64,000 bases of DNA from Paeniglutamicibacter psychrophenolicus (lineage in GTDB: Bacteria; Actinomycetota; Actinomycetes; Actinomycetales; Micrococcaceae), in NCBI RefSeq assembly GCF_030812255.1, contig NZ_JAUSSH010000010.1, forward strand, positions 62,001 to 126,000, written 5' to 3'. The notes beneath the pieces are model-generated. The model made no database searches. It was given only the letters and a program-made list of their open reading frames with translations, and was not told the origin of the DNA. The translations under genes were made by a program, and so were the position numbers. Shown here piece after piece: positions 54,718 to 63,606 of the stretch (its first letter is position 1; each line of letters starts with the position of its first letter).

Positions 54718-56946
54718 TTACTCAGCAGCCTCGACAAGGTCGTCCTCGGCTACAACCGGGGCAAGCGAGAGCTTTCCGCGATCGTCGACCTTGGTGATTT
54801 CGACCTGAAGCTTCTGGCCCACGGAGACAACATCTTCGACGTCGTCGACGCGCTTGCCACCGGCGAGCTTGCGCAGCTCGGAGATGTGCAGCAGGCCGTC
54901 CTTGCCCGGGGTCAACGAGATGAACGCACCGAAGGTGGTCAGCTTGACGACGGTGCCGAGGTAGCGCTCGCCAATCTCAGGAACCTGGGGGTTGGCGATG
55001 GCGTTCACTGCGGAGCGTGCGGCTTCGGCCGACTCCCCGTTGGTGGCGCCGATGAGGACGGTTCCGTCGTCCTCGATGGAGATATCCGCTCCGGTATCTT
55101 CCTGGATCTGGTTGATCATCTTGCCCTTCGGGCCGATGACCTCGCCGATCTTGTCAACCGGGATCTTCACCGAGATGATGCGCGGAGCGTAGGTGGAGAG
55201 CTCGTCCGGGGTGTCAATGGCCTGGTTCAGGACATTGAGGATATGCAGACGGGCTTCGCGGGCCTGGGTCAGCGCAGCTGCCAGGACCGATGCCGGGATG
55301 CCGTCAAGCTTGGTGTCAAGCTGGATGGCGGTGATGAACTCGGAGGTACCTGCAACCTTGAAGTCCATGTCGCCCATGGCGTCTTCGGCGCCGAGGATGT
55401 CGGTCAGTGCCGCGTAGCGGGTCTGGCCGTCAACTTCGTCGGAGACCAGGCCCATGGCGATGCCGGCAACGGCAGCGCGCAGCGGGACACCGGCGTTGAG
55501 CAGCGACAGGGTCGCGGCGCAAACCGAGCCCATCGAGGTCGAGCCGTTGGAGCTCAATGCCTCGGAGACCTGGCGGATGGCGTACGGGAATTCCTCGCGC
55601 GACGGCAGCACCGGCTGGATGGCGCGTTCTGCCAGGGCACCGTGGCCGATTTCGCGGCGCTTGGGGGAACCCACGCGGCCGGTTTCACCGGTCGAGTACG
55701 GCGGGAAGTTGTAGTTGTGCATGAAGCGCTTGCGCGTCACCGGCGACAACGAGTCGATCTGCTGTTCCATCTTGAGCATGTTCAAGGTGGTGACGCCCAT
55801 GATCTGGGTTTCGCCACGCTCGAAGATCGCCGAACCGTGGACGCGGGGAAGAACCTCGACCTCGGCGGTGAGCTTGCGGATGTCGGACAGGCCGCGGCCG
55901 TCCATGCGGATCTGGTCGGTCAGGATGCGCTGGCGCACGACCTGCTTGGTGACCGCACCGAAGGCCTTGGAGATCTCGCCTGCGCGGGTCTCGAAGGCGG
56001 TTCCCTCGGCGGTGAGCTCTGCAACGACCTCGTCCTTGAAGGTAGAGGCTGCGGTGTCGCGCTCCTGCTTGCCGGCGATCTGGTAGATCTTGGCGAGCTT
56101 GGCGGTTGCCTCGGCCTCGACGGCTGCGTAGGCGTCGTCTTCGAAGTCACGGAAGATCGGGAACTCGACGGTCGGCTTGGCGGCGCGTGCTGCCAGGTCC
56201 GACTGTGCCTCGCACAGTGCCTTGATGAACGGCTTTGCAGCCTCAAGGCCCTGGGCGACAACCTCTTCGGTCGGGGCCGTGTGGCCCTGTTCCTTGATGA
56301 GGGTCCAGGCGTTGTCGGTTGCTTCGGCTTCAACCATCATGATGGCGACGTCGTCGCCGGCGATGCGGCCGGCCACGACCATGTTGAAGACGGAGTTTTC
56401 CAGCTGGCTGTGCTTCGGGAAGGCAACCCACTGGGCACCGTTTCCGTCGTCGACCAGGGCAACGCGGACGCCGCCGATCGGGCCGGAGAACGGCAGGCCC
56501 GAGAGCTGGGTCGACATCGAGGAGGCGTTGATGGCCACCACGTCGTAGAGCTCGTCCGGGTTGATCGCCAAAACGGTGACCACGATCTGGACCTCGTTGC
56601 GCAGGCCCTTGACGAAGGTCGGGCGCAGCGGGCGGTCCATCAGGCGGCAAGCCAGGATGGCTTCGGTCGACGGGCGACCTTCGCGGCGGAAGAAGCTGCC
56701 CGGGATGCGGCCGGCAGCGTACATGCGCTCCTCGACGTCCACGGTCAGCGGGAAGAAGTCGAAGCCTTCACGCGGGTGCTTGCCGGCAGTGGTTGCCGAG
56801 AGCAGTGCGGTCTCTTCGTCGATGTAGACCATGGCTGCACCTGCAGCCTGCTGGGCCAGACGGCCGGTTTCGAAGCGGATAACGCGCTTGCCGTATCGAC
56901 CATTGTCGATCACGGCCTCTGCGAACTGAATTTCGGGACCCTCCAT
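54718..56946 (-). CDS. pnp: Polynucleotide phosphorylase
   Basis: A 742-residue 3'-5' phosphorolytic RNase. Two RNase PH domains (N-terminal [20 protein letters not shown]; catalytic second domain with [19 protein letters not shown]), a KH domain ([20 protein letters not shown]) and an S1 domain at the end ([20 protein letters not shown]). The RNase PH region has normal substrate residues. The ATG at 56946 opens the usual [16 protein letters not shown]. rpsO, normally directly upstream, is not found in the next 600 bp. Confidence 0.97.
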   Translation of the reverse strand: MEGPEIQFAEAVIDNGRYGKRVIRFETGRLAQQAAGAAMVYIDEETALLSATTAGKHPREGFDFFPLTVDVEERMYAAGRIPGSFFRREGRPSTEAILACRLMDRPLRPTFVKGLRNEVQIVVTVLAINPDELYDVVAINASSMSTQLSGLPFSGPIGGVRVALVDDGNGAQWVAFPKHSQLENSVFNMVVAGRIAGDDVAIMMVEAEATDNAWTLIKEQGHTAPTEEVVAQGLEAAKPFIKALCEAQSDLAARAAKPTVEFPIFRDFEDDAYAAVEAEATAKLAKIYQIAGKQERDTAASTFKDEVVAELTAEGTAFETRAGEISKAFGAVTKQVVRQRILTDQIRMDGRGLSDIRKLTAEVEVLPRVHGSAIFERGETQIMGVTTLNMLKMEQQIDSLSPVTRKRFMHNYNFPPYSTGETGRVGSPKRREIGHGALAERAIQPVLPSREEFPYAIRQVSEALSSNGSTSMGSVCAATLSLLNAGVPLRAAVAGIAMGLVSDEVDGQTRYAALTDILGAEDAMGDMDFKVAGTSEFITAIQLDTKLDGIPASVLAAALTQAREARLHILNVLNQAIDTPDELSTYAPRIISVKIPVDKIGEVIGPKGKMINQIQEDTGADISIEDDGTVLIGATNGESAEAARSAVNAIANPQVPEIGERYLGTVVKLTTFGAFISLTPGKDGLLHISELRKLAGGKRVDDVEDVVSVGQKLQVEITKVDDRGKLSLAPVVAEDDLVEAAE

Positions 56947-57536
56947 TGGGGCGTGTCCTTTCGATCAATATCCGCAGCACACTGCGAACAAGCCACACAT
57001 GCGGTGCAACCTGGTCTTCGATCGAGACTCGCGCTCTTCTCATGGAAGAGCGAAAGCCACTACCGAGGACCGCGACTGTCTTCCGGTGGGTCAAGTGCGC
57101 GAGGTGCGCGGATATTTCGTCTTGTTTCTGTGCTGGTCATGCGAAATTGCAAACCATACGTATACCAGCCTACCGGGTTTAAGGATTCGGCGCAGTGACG
57201 GCGCGAACTCGTGGCTTAGGGGGAATTCACGGCATGCAAACGCGCATAAAAGGCAGCGATCATATGTCTTTGGCCGTCGAGCGAATGCCACAGCGAATGG
57301 TCGTCGAATTCGCTTCAGGGTGCACGACCGAAGTTCGTACGTTGTATCGCTTCTTGTGCGACCGCTAACGCGCCATGACAGAAATATAGGTCACGACAAC
57401 CTGATAGTTGTTGAAGCGAGTTTTGCAGTGAAGGATCCCCCACCGCGACACCCTGAAAATTCAAGGAACTAGGATTCGCGCATGACCCGCCCGCAATAAT
57501 GCCCGGTGAAGGTGGCACAAACGCTACACTTGGGGC
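56947..57536. other. Intergenic junction of core block and mobile island
   Basis: About 590 bp with the pnp leader at the left and the resolvase promoter at the right. An inverted repeat ACAAC-ctgata-GTTGT occurs near 57395-57415. No rpsO or other gene is seen; GC content drops across it, which marks the island boundary. Confidence 0.55.
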
Positions 57537-58109
57537 ATGTCACCGCACCTGGTCGGGTACGCCCGCGTCTCCACCAACCAACAAGACCTCGCCTCCCAGC
57601 AAGCGGGCCTCACGGCACTCGGCGTTCCGGACGAATTGGTCTATGTCGACCATGGGCTCACCGGCCGGAACCGCGAACGCCCCGGACTGAAACAGGCCCT
57701 GGCCGCCTGCCGGGCCGGGGACACCCTGGTGGTCACCAAGCTCGACCGTCTCGCCCGTTCCCTGCCCGACGCCCGGGACATCGTCGAGGACCTCACCCAG
57801 CGCAACATCAAACTGAGCCTCGGTGGGTCCGTCCACGACCCCACCGACCCGGTCGGCCGGCTCCTGTTCAACGTCCTAGCCATGGTCGCCGAGTTCGAAT
57901 CCGACCTCATCCGCGCAAGAACTAGGGAAGGCATGCAGATCGCCAAGGCCAAGGGAAGGCTCCGTGGCAAGCAACCCAAGCTCTCCCCTGCCCAGGAAAA
58001 ACACCTCATCGCCCTCCACCACGACGGGAAGCACACTAGCGCGGAAATCGCCGAGCTCTTCGGGGTCGCCCGGAGCACGGTCTACAGAATTGTCCAGCGG
58101 AACCAATAG
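57537..58109 (+). CDS. Serine recombinase (resolvase) 1
   Basis: A 190-residue resolvase/invertase-family protein. The catalytic Ser12 lies in GYARVSTNQQD, and the arginines in RLARSLPDARD and the VLAMVAEFESDLIRART region are typical. A C-terminal HTH (TSAEIAELFGVARSTVYRIV) binds the res site. The -10-like TACACT at 57525-57530 puts a transcript start at the ATG, so it may be leaderless. It probably belonged to a transposon or integrated element; no transposase remains in the window. Confidence 0.9.
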   Translation: MSPHLVGYARVSTNQQDLASQQAGLTALGVPDELVYVDHGLTGRNRERPGLKQALAACRAGDTLVVTKLDRLARSLPDARDIVEDLTQRNIKLSLGGSVHDPTDPVGRLLFNVLAMVAEFESDLIRARTREGMQIAKAKGRLRGKQPKLSPAQEKHLIALHHDGKHTSAEIAELFGVARSTVYRIVQRNQ

Positions 58110-58395
58110 TCGAAAGAACTGTCTGGAGTTCGCCTCGAGAGTCCCACACAAGGTCAGCGACGGAACAAGAATATCTCTGGCACTTCTCCAGGGAATTAGC
58201 CCGTGGGACTATATGGGAAACTCCGAGCAAGGTTGAAGAAAGTACCTCCAGTGAGCCTGATGACCACGCCATCGGGCGTTCCCGCGACGGGTTGACGACC
58301 AAGATCCGCCTTGGTTGACGGCAACATGCGCCCTTTGGTCCTCATCCTCGGGCCTGACCAGGGCAGGGACTCGCCCATGTGGGCGGGGTCAATCC
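58110..58395. other. Intergenic after resolvase 1
   Basis: 286 bp with no gene supported. It contains GAACTGTCT near 58113, a string also present upstream of resolvase 2. Confidence 0.4.
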
Positions 58396-58587
58396 CTAAG
58401 TAGGGATATGTTCCCACTTGGCGCCATATGCGCGCGGTGACATTTGCATGTCTTGGTAGAAGTCCCATCCCTGATCTCTGCTGGTGAAGACCTCTTCATA
58501 GGTCTTCCCGCTCTCCTCCACGGACCTCCATGTGACTCTGTACTTCAGGTTTGGATCTTCATAGCCGCTTGTCGGTTCGTGTCTCAT
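58396..58587 (-). CDS. Small unknown protein (63 aa)
   Basis: A 63-residue protein (GYEDPNLKYRVTWRSVEESG, EEVFTSRDQGWDFYQDMQMS) with a compact beta-rich appearance. The ATG at 58587 has GGGAG eight bases upstream; the frame upstream to 58851 has no likely start. It is divergent from the large membrane-protein gene. I do not recognise a family. Confidence 0.6.
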   Translation of the reverse strand: MRHEPTSGYEDPNLKYRVTWRSVEESGKTYEEVFTSRDQGWDFYQDMQMSPRAYGAKWEHIPT

Positions 58588-58765
58588 CTTTCGGGCTCCC
58601 TTTGACGTGTGGAAAGACGCTAGCATGTTCATCCTTAGCGGTCGAACGGAAATGCGAAGCAGAAAGCGCGGCATCCGAGTGATCGGCGACAACCATAGTG
58701 CGTCGTTTAATAACAACGGAGTGTTGCTGCACCCCCGCGGCGCGGTTCGTGAGTAGGCTGATTTC

Positions 58766-59767
58766 GTGGTTATCCCGGAGAAAACCCTCGGTGAACCACC
58801 TGCGTCCGTTGAGCCTGATAATTTTTCAGCCTTCGGCGCTCGGGTTCTCAATCAACTTAGCGTGAGTGCCTGGTTACCGGGTGCCTTCTTGATCGTTTGC
58901 GCCGCCTTGCTGGCATGGTTCCGCGCGAAAAAGGTAATCACCCTTAGCGGCATAGATACATACGTGGAAGACAATTGGGTTCCCCTTCTCGTGTTGGCTT
59001 TGCCTGCGTTAGTGATGACAACCCTTATTACGCAGGCATTCGCCTTCGAGTCCATACGGTCGCTCGAAGGGTACTGGCGCCGGCGAGGACCGGCATCGTG
59101 GTGGAGGAGCTTCTGCATATGGCGCAAACTCCGGAAAAAGAAAGCCTTGACGAGCCGCTTTCATGCGGCGCAGGCCCGAGCGTTCCATGGAGCGCGTCCT
59201 ACGCTGCTCAAGCGCAGAATTAGTGCAGCTGTCTTGCTTGCTGTCGAAGCTAACGTTGCCAACGTCGAACCGCCGCCGGGAATCTCGGAGGAGCAGTTGT
59301 CCCAGGCCAACGATTTGGAGTGGTGGAAATCTTGCAAGCCTTGGGATTCGGCGAAGCTACTACGCCTAGATCAGGATTTGAACGAGTTCCCGGAGGACAA
59401 CAGAATCATGCCGACGACACTGGGCAACATTCTGCGAGCCGCTGAGGACCAACTCCGCAACACGAACGGAGATATAGAAGGCTTCGTCATGCGGCACAGG
59501 CATCTCGTGCCGTCACGAGTACTGGCGCACCACGATCAATTCCGCACCCGGTTAGACATGTACTGCACGCTCGTTTTCGTAGCGGCCACAGTTGCGATGG
59601 CGTCAGTCCCCGCCCTGTGGGACCTACCCGCTGTCGATCGTATGGTTGTGCCACTCGTGCTGCTCGTGACTTCATGCGTGAGCTACGGGGCGGCTCTTTC
59701 GAGTGCGCGCGGATACAGGACGGCACTCCGGCAAATCGATAACTCAGTGGAAGATACACACAACTAA
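58766..59767 (+). CDS. Unknown membrane protein (333 aa)
   Basis: A 333-residue protein with two helices near the N-terminus (about 37-51 and 71-91; LPGAFLIVCAALLAWF, VPLLVLALPALVMTTLITQ), a cytoplasmic middle of about 160 residues rich in Lys, Arg and Trp, and two helices at the end (about 270-315; LVFVAATVAMASVPALW, VPLVLLVTSCVSYGAAL). GTG start at 58766. No known domain. A similar layout appears in membrane partners of defence systems, but the function is not inferred beyond that. Its last bases overlap the convergent gene by 4. Confidence 0.75.
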   Translation: MVIPEKTLGEPPASVEPDNFSAFGARVLNQLSVSAWLPGAFLIVCAALLAWFRAKKVITLSGIDTYVEDNWVPLLVLALPALVMTTLITQAFAFESIRSLEGYWRRRGPASWWRSFCIWRKLRKKKALTSRFHAAQARAFHGARPTLLKRRISAAVLLAVEANVANVEPPPGISEEQLSQANDLEWWKSCKPWDSAKLLRLDQDLNEFPEDNRIMPTTLGNILRAAEDQLRNTNGDIEGFVMRHRHLVPSRVLAHHDQFRTRLDMYCTLVFVAATVAMASVPALWDLPAVDRMVVPLVLLVTSCVSYGAALSSARGYRTALRQIDNSVEDTHN

Positions 59768-59916
59768 GCCGCCCCCTCGGCTCGCTCAGGCTCCATTTCT
59801 ACGTCGCATTTGAGACACGGAACCGAACGGAGCAATTTCTTAGTCTGTCCGCATGCCGGGCATCGGAAGAGCTTGGCAATTAATTTGCCAACCCCTGGAC
59901 CCCGGTCATCCACCAT
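59764..59916 (-). CDS. Small zinc-ribbon protein (50 aa)
   Basis: A 50-residue protein with two CxxC knuckles (CPAC and CLKC) in AKLFRCPACGQTKKLLRSV, so it probably binds zinc. The ATG at 59916 is one of several possible starts (59973 adds 19 residues). It converges on the membrane-protein gene with a 4-bp overlap. Length and lack of a clear ribosome site make this tentative. Confidence 0.5.
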   Translation of the reverse strand: MVDDRGPGVGKLIAKLFRCPACGQTKKLLRSVPCLKCDVEMEPERAEGAA

Positions 59917-60214
59917 ACGCTCGATGATCCTCGCACCGTTGCTGCCCGTCAAGCGGCGACATCGGCCCTCCAAGGTGCCCGCACAACGGCGTGCCCGCCG
60001 GGCAAACCTGCCACCCTCGACTGAGCCATGTGGGCGTTAAGCGGGACGCCAACTCTGAACGCAATCTCACAACCGATGGGCTACAAGACAACCGATCAAG
60101 ACACCTTAGATCCCTGACACTTCAGGGACCGAACTGTCTTGCTACCATGTCCCATAAGTAGAGGGTGGATTTGCGGTAGGCAACCACTGTTGCGGGACAC
60201 TTTGGAGACGACAA
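59917..60214. other. Upstream region of resolvase 2, possible res site
   Basis: About 300 bp with inverted repeats: TCCCTGA-CACT-TCAGGGA at 60111-60128, and TGTCCC at 60148 facing GGGACA at 60194. Resolvases bind such sites next to their own genes, so this may be the res site. No gene is supported within it. Confidence 0.45.
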
Positions 60215-60820
60215 ATGGGCAAATTGATCGGGTACGCACGAGTATCGACCCGGGCACAGGACAGTGACCGGCAGATCACCGACCTGCTAGGTGCCGGGGT
60301 TCGCCGCGATGACCTGTACACGGACCAGGGAGTCAGTGGCGCCAGGGCCAGTCGGCCCGGATTCGAGAAGGCACTGGAAGCCCTGCAGGAGGGCGATACC
60401 CTCGTGATCACCACCCTGGACCGACTGGGTCGATCCACCGCCAACATGCTGGATCTTTCCAAAGCGCTTCGGGAGCGCGCAATCGGGCTGCGGGTGCTCA
60501 ATCTGGGAGGCGGCGACGTGGACACCGGCACCCCGATGGGTTCGATGGTCTTCACCGTCATGGCGGCACTGGCGCAGATGGAGCTGGAAATCAAACGGGA
60601 ACGGATTACCGATTCAGTGTCCAAACGCCGGGCGGCGGGCAAGGACTTGGGTGGGCGGCGGGAACGATTCACCAACAGCCAGATCGACAACGCCCGACGC
60701 CTGATCGACGCCGGTCAGCCGGCCACCCACGTTGCTCGGGACCTGGGCATGTCCCGAGCAACCCTGTACCGGCGCATCGCAGGGATTGAAGCCAAACACT
60801 GGATCGCTACTCAGGGCTGA
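60215..60820 (+). CDS. Serine recombinase (resolvase) 2
   Basis: A 201-residue Tn3-type resolvase/invertase with Ser11 in GYARVSTRAQD, ITTLDRLGRSTANMLDL and VMAALAQMELEIKRERI. The C-terminal HTH is AGQPATHVARDLGMSRATLY. GGAGACGACAA precedes the ATG. It shares the fold of resolvase 1 but is clearly divergent in sequence, so the two came from different elements. Confidence 0.92.
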   Translation: MGKLIGYARVSTRAQDSDRQITDLLGAGVRRDDLYTDQGVSGARASRPGFEKALEALQEGDTLVITTLDRLGRSTANMLDLSKALRERAIGLRVLNLGGGDVDTGTPMGSMVFTVMAALAQMELEIKRERITDSVSKRRAAGKDLGGRRERFTNSQIDNARRLIDAGQPATHVARDLGMSRATLYRRIAGIEAKHWIATQG

Positions 60821-60959
60821 TTCTTGTCGGGCGGGACAGCTATAGGAATCTCAGGCCTTTAACGATCATGACCAAGTGCTTAGCGCCAACCGCTGTACCA
60901 CCGGTCCCCAATGCCGGGACCATCCTCAGGCCCAAAGTCAGATATTCATGCCGCTGACG

Positions 60960-61304
60960 TCATTCGGTAGCCGAGGGAGGCTTGGGCAGCTCCCAGACCC
61001 TGGCGAATTCGTCCGCAACCTGCGACCAGACCAGCCGAATCCCATCCTCGACCGAGTCGATCCCATCGGCTAACGGCGGGAAGACGACGAATTCGTGTGG
61101 GATGGTTCTGCCGGCTCTGTCTTGCCGTCCCAGCGGGTCGGGGAAACGCAGCGCCACCTTCTCGCCGACGCGGCGCCAGACTTCCGGATCATCCCCGACA
61201 CTTGAGAAGACCTCGTGGTAGGTCGGGAGCGGATCCTTGAAACGCCCGTTGCGGAGAAAACGGAAGCCCCAGGCTCGGCCACGAGTGGCCCAGATAAGGC
61301 TCAT
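60960..61304 (-). CDS. Partner protein of the GTPase locus (114 aa)
   Basis: A 114-residue protein (IWATRGRAWGFRFLRNGRFK, SSVGDDPEVWRRVGEKVALR, RTIPHEFVVFPPLADGIDSV) with many aromatic and charged residues and no membrane helix. Its ATG overlaps the GTPase gene stop (ATGA), so the two proteins are made together. Function unknown; probably an effector, adaptor or regulator of the GTPase. The sequence does not resemble any enzyme I know. Confidence 0.75.
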   Translation of the reverse strand: MSLIWATRGRAWGFRFLRNGRFKDPLPTYHEVFSSVGDDPEVWRRVGEKVALRFPDPLGRQDRAGRTIPHEFVVFPPLADGIDSVEDGIRLVWSQVADEFARVWELPKPPSATE

Positions 61305-62464
61305 CTTTGGCTCCTGAGGAGGATCTGTTCCTTTTCGCCCTGCTCCAAGTCCATCCGGAAGCCGGTCAACGTGGCTGTCATGTAGTCATTCTTGGCCAGG
61401 GCTTCGGAGTTAGCCTTCCGCAGTTTGTCCCCGGCCAGCTGGACAGCGGCATTCACGACTTCCTTCGAGAAAACAAGACCTACAAGTCTCAGCAAAGGTC
61501 CTACCGGGCCAGGGGGCTGGAACTTGTTTCCGATCAGCGCAGCGGCCAGAGTACCGGCTCCGCTGAGCAGGTTCTCGGCCACCTTGCCGGGGATCTGTTT
61601 CGCCCGTGCCCACCGGAGGTGCCGCTCGAATGGGAGTATGGCAGCCATCGGCAAGATCAACTCCAAGCCAATCCTCTTGGCGACCTCGATCTTTTCTGCA
61701 CCGAACTTCGCTGATGAAAGCAGCACGAAGTCCTCCCCCACCGACAACGCGTCGCTGCCTTCCACCAGCCCAGCGAGCACCTCGCGCAACGCGTTGATGT
61801 CCTCGCCGGCCTTCTCGATGAGAAGGTCCCTGAAGTTGAAGACGTCAAGGTCAGGCAGCAGATCGGATTTTGACAGGGCCATAATCCAGATCCGCGGAAA
61901 CTCGACGAGTGGCTTGCCTCCCTCCAACAGCTCATCCTTGAGCGACAGCAGTCCGTTGCGGAAATTGGCCAGCAATGACTGCAGGTACCGTTCCTCCTCC
62001 CCGGCGTTGTCCAGCAAGCGCTGGCCGTCAACCAGCAGAAGAGCGACATCGGAACCCAGCAAAGACCTGAAGGTGTCGACCCTGCGCTGGGCTTCCTCTG
62101 GCCCGCTGACGTCCTCCTCGAACCACTCTCCCGGGTAGTCGTGCCAAACGAGGCGCAGTGCGTCGAAAGGACTAGATTTCATTGCCTTCGGATCAAACCC
62201 GTCCTTGAGCTTGATGGAGAAAGAGTAGGACGTGGCTGAGAAACGGTCGTGCGCGGGTAGTCGCGCTGAGTTTCTCATGCCAAGGTAGTTTCGATGCAGC
62301 CGATTGCCTTGGCCGGTCTCGTCAGCGACGACATGGAACAGACTGTCCTTGAGGTACTGGGACTCCTGCTTGGCTCCGTAGAACGAGGAAATCATGACGG
62401 TCTTGCCGCTGCCGCTCTCGCCAAAAACGGCAATGTGTTGCTCCAGCGCTCTCTTCAGTTCCAT
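61301..62464 (-). CDS. TRAFAC-like P-loop GTPase of a conflict-type locus
   Basis: A 387-residue protein. The P-loop GESGSGKT is at 15-22, a G3-like WHDYPGEW at 107-114 and a G4-like LSKSDL at 197-202, so a GTPase domain occupies about 1-260. A C-terminal segment with two hydrophobic stretches (LLSGAGTLAAALIGNKF, GPLLRLVGLVFSKEVVNAAV) may contact a membrane or oligomerise. Related GTPases with small partner genes were described from bacterial conflict loci. Here a 114-residue partner is coupled by ATGA, and a small upstream frame (62531-62761) precedes it. Role inferred only. Confidence 0.8.
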   Translation of the reverse strand: MELKRALEQHIAVFGESGSGKTVMISSFYGAKQESQYLKDSLFHVVADETGQGNRLHRNYLGMRNSARLPAHDRFSATSYSFSIKLKDGFDPKAMKSSPFDALRLVWHDYPGEWFEEDVSGPEEAQRRVDTFRSLLGSDVALLLVDGQRLLDNAGEEERYLQSLLANFRNGLLSLKDELLEGGKPLVEFPRIWIMALSKSDLLPDLDVFNFRDLLIEKAGEDINALREVLAGLVEGSDALSVGEDFVLLSSAKFGAEKIEVAKRIGLELILPMAAILPFERHLRWARAKQIPGKVAENLLSGAGTLAAALIGNKFQPPGPVGPLLRLVGLVFSKEVVNAAVQLAGDKLRKANSEALAKNDYMTATLTGFRMDLEQGEKEQILLRSQR

Positions 62465-62530
62465 ACGGGAATCTTACGGGAGCCGGCGTCCTTCCCCCCA
62501 GGTCACCGCGCCTTCGAACCCGAGTAGCCG

Positions 62531-62761
62531 TCAATCCATGTAAATCATAGATATAGTCACCAAGCTCGGATCTTTCACCCTATCGAAAACCACCGTTGGG
62601 AATGCTTGCCCGTCGAACATTTTGAATTGCGCATCCAGCGTCGAATCCGAGGCTTCCTTATCGGTGATCTCCGGCAATGACATTTCTATCCCACTGCAAG
62701 GACATGTCCAGTTGACTCCTAAGAACTTATGAAGGAGCTGCCAGGATTCCCATCCGGGATC
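62531..62761 (-). other. Possible small or truncated gene upstream of the GTPase
   Basis: An open frame of 76 codons with protein-like composition: SWQLLHKFLGVNWTCPCSGI, EMSLPEITDKEASDSTLDAQ, FKMFDGQAFPTVVFDRV, ending MIYMD. It begins just after a stop, and the only ATG (62683) would give 50 residues. It points toward the GTPase gene 66 bp away. It could be a real third component with an unusual start, or the tail of a broken gene. The CPC motif is of interest. Confidence 0.45.
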
Positions 62762-62798
62762 CTAAATTGACGGGACGCGCTGATTCTCTGACGTCGGG

Positions 62799-62814
62799 CT
62801 GGGGTATACCCCAG
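62799..62814. promoter_or_regulatory. Perfect 16-bp palindrome
   Basis: CTGGGGTATACCCCAG is fully self-complementary and lies between the divergent GTPase locus and the GNAT gene. It is similar in spirit to the persulfide operators (a GC-tract palindrome) but with a different centre. Probably a regulator's operator. Confidence 0.5.
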
Positions 62815-62873
62815 AATGACAATCGGTAAACATGGTCTTGTTTTGCTTAATGCTGTCCTGCCATAATTCGAGC

Positions 62874-63227
62874 ATGGACGACATCATTATTCGCTGGGTG
62901 GGGGAAACACCGACCGATGCATGGGGCCAGCTGGCGGCATTCACCAAGGACGGGAGCATTGTCGGCCAGGCGACCTACAAACGCTGGGAGCACAAACCCG
63001 AGTTCACCTACCTCAGTGGCTTCTTCGTCGACAACGAGTACCGGAAGCATGGTCTGGCATCGGACATGATGCATAAGATCTTCGAGCGTCTCGGTCGCAA
63101 CCGTCCATACATGGTGACCCTGTCCGGAAACCTGGACCGTCACTTCATGGAGGCCATCGCCACCGAGAACGATGCGCCCAAGCTTTTCGAGATGCTTGAA
63201 GACCGCTCATACAAACCGATGAACTAA
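62874..63227 (+). CDS. GNAT-like acetyltransferase
   Basis: A 117-residue GNAT domain (TYLSGFFVDNEYRKHGLASD, MMHKIFERLGRNRPYMVTLS) on the plus strand, divergent from the GTPase locus. The family's acetyl-CoA loop is degenerate (RKHGLA instead of RGxGxA). The -10-like CATAAT at 62862-62867 puts a transcript start at the ATG at 62874, so the mRNA may be leaderless. The substrate is unknown. Confidence 0.75.
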   Translation: MDDIIIRWVGETPTDAWGQLAAFTKDGSIVGQATYKRWEHKPEFTYLSGFFVDNEYRKHGLASDMMHKIFERLGRNRPYMVTLSGNLDRHFMEAIATENDAPKLFEMLEDRSYKPMN

Positions 63228-63602
63228 CAATGCCCCTGGGGTTCTGTGCTTGGCCCCGGACCAACGGCACTCGCCTTCGCCAAGGAAACAGCTACCGCTT
63301 CACCACTGGTTGGAGGTGAAGTATTAACAACGCCCCTCATGGGTTGATGCCAGTGAGTCCCAATTACGCTGTCGGCGCCCTCCCGAGATCCCCATGTCGA
63401 CAGACATGTCCCATCAAACGTCCGGTCCGGCCTTCCCTGCACCGGATATCACGAGACACCTTGTTGAGACCACGTTGTCGCCGTTTACCCATCTTTTTTC
63501 CTCTCCGGGAACAAGCCTCCGGATCTCAGCAAACGATCCTTTAATGGGACGGGCCATCGATGTGGCCGGAATGCGCGATGTATCCTTTGAAAGGAGGAAC
63601 AA
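63228..63602. other. Intergenic with a small frame coupled to the next gene
   Basis: 375 bp. A 70-codon frame at 63394-63606 is described separately. A CTTCACC/GGTGAAG inverted repeat lies near 63299-63325 but without a U-tract. Confidence 0.4.
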
Positions 63603-63606
63603 ATGA
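63394..63606 (+). CDS. Possible small protein coupled to the last gene
   Basis: A 70-residue frame (SGPAFPAPDITRHLVETTLS, ISANDPLMGRAIDVAGMRDV) whose stop overlaps the next ATG as ATGA and whose last codons contain the strong AAAGGAGGAACAA ribosome site. The overlap suggests a two-gene operon, as in toxin-antitoxin or immunity pairs. No family is recognised and its own ribosome site is weak. Confidence 0.4.
   Translation: MSTDMSHQTSGPAFPAPDITRHLVETTLSPFTHLFSSPGTSLRISANDPLMGRAIDVAGMRDVSFERRNK

Noticed and set aside
58110-60140. GAACTGTCT repeated near both resolvases as a possible transposon end.
   Set aside because: The shared string is only nine bases and the flanks do not align, so chance cannot be excluded.
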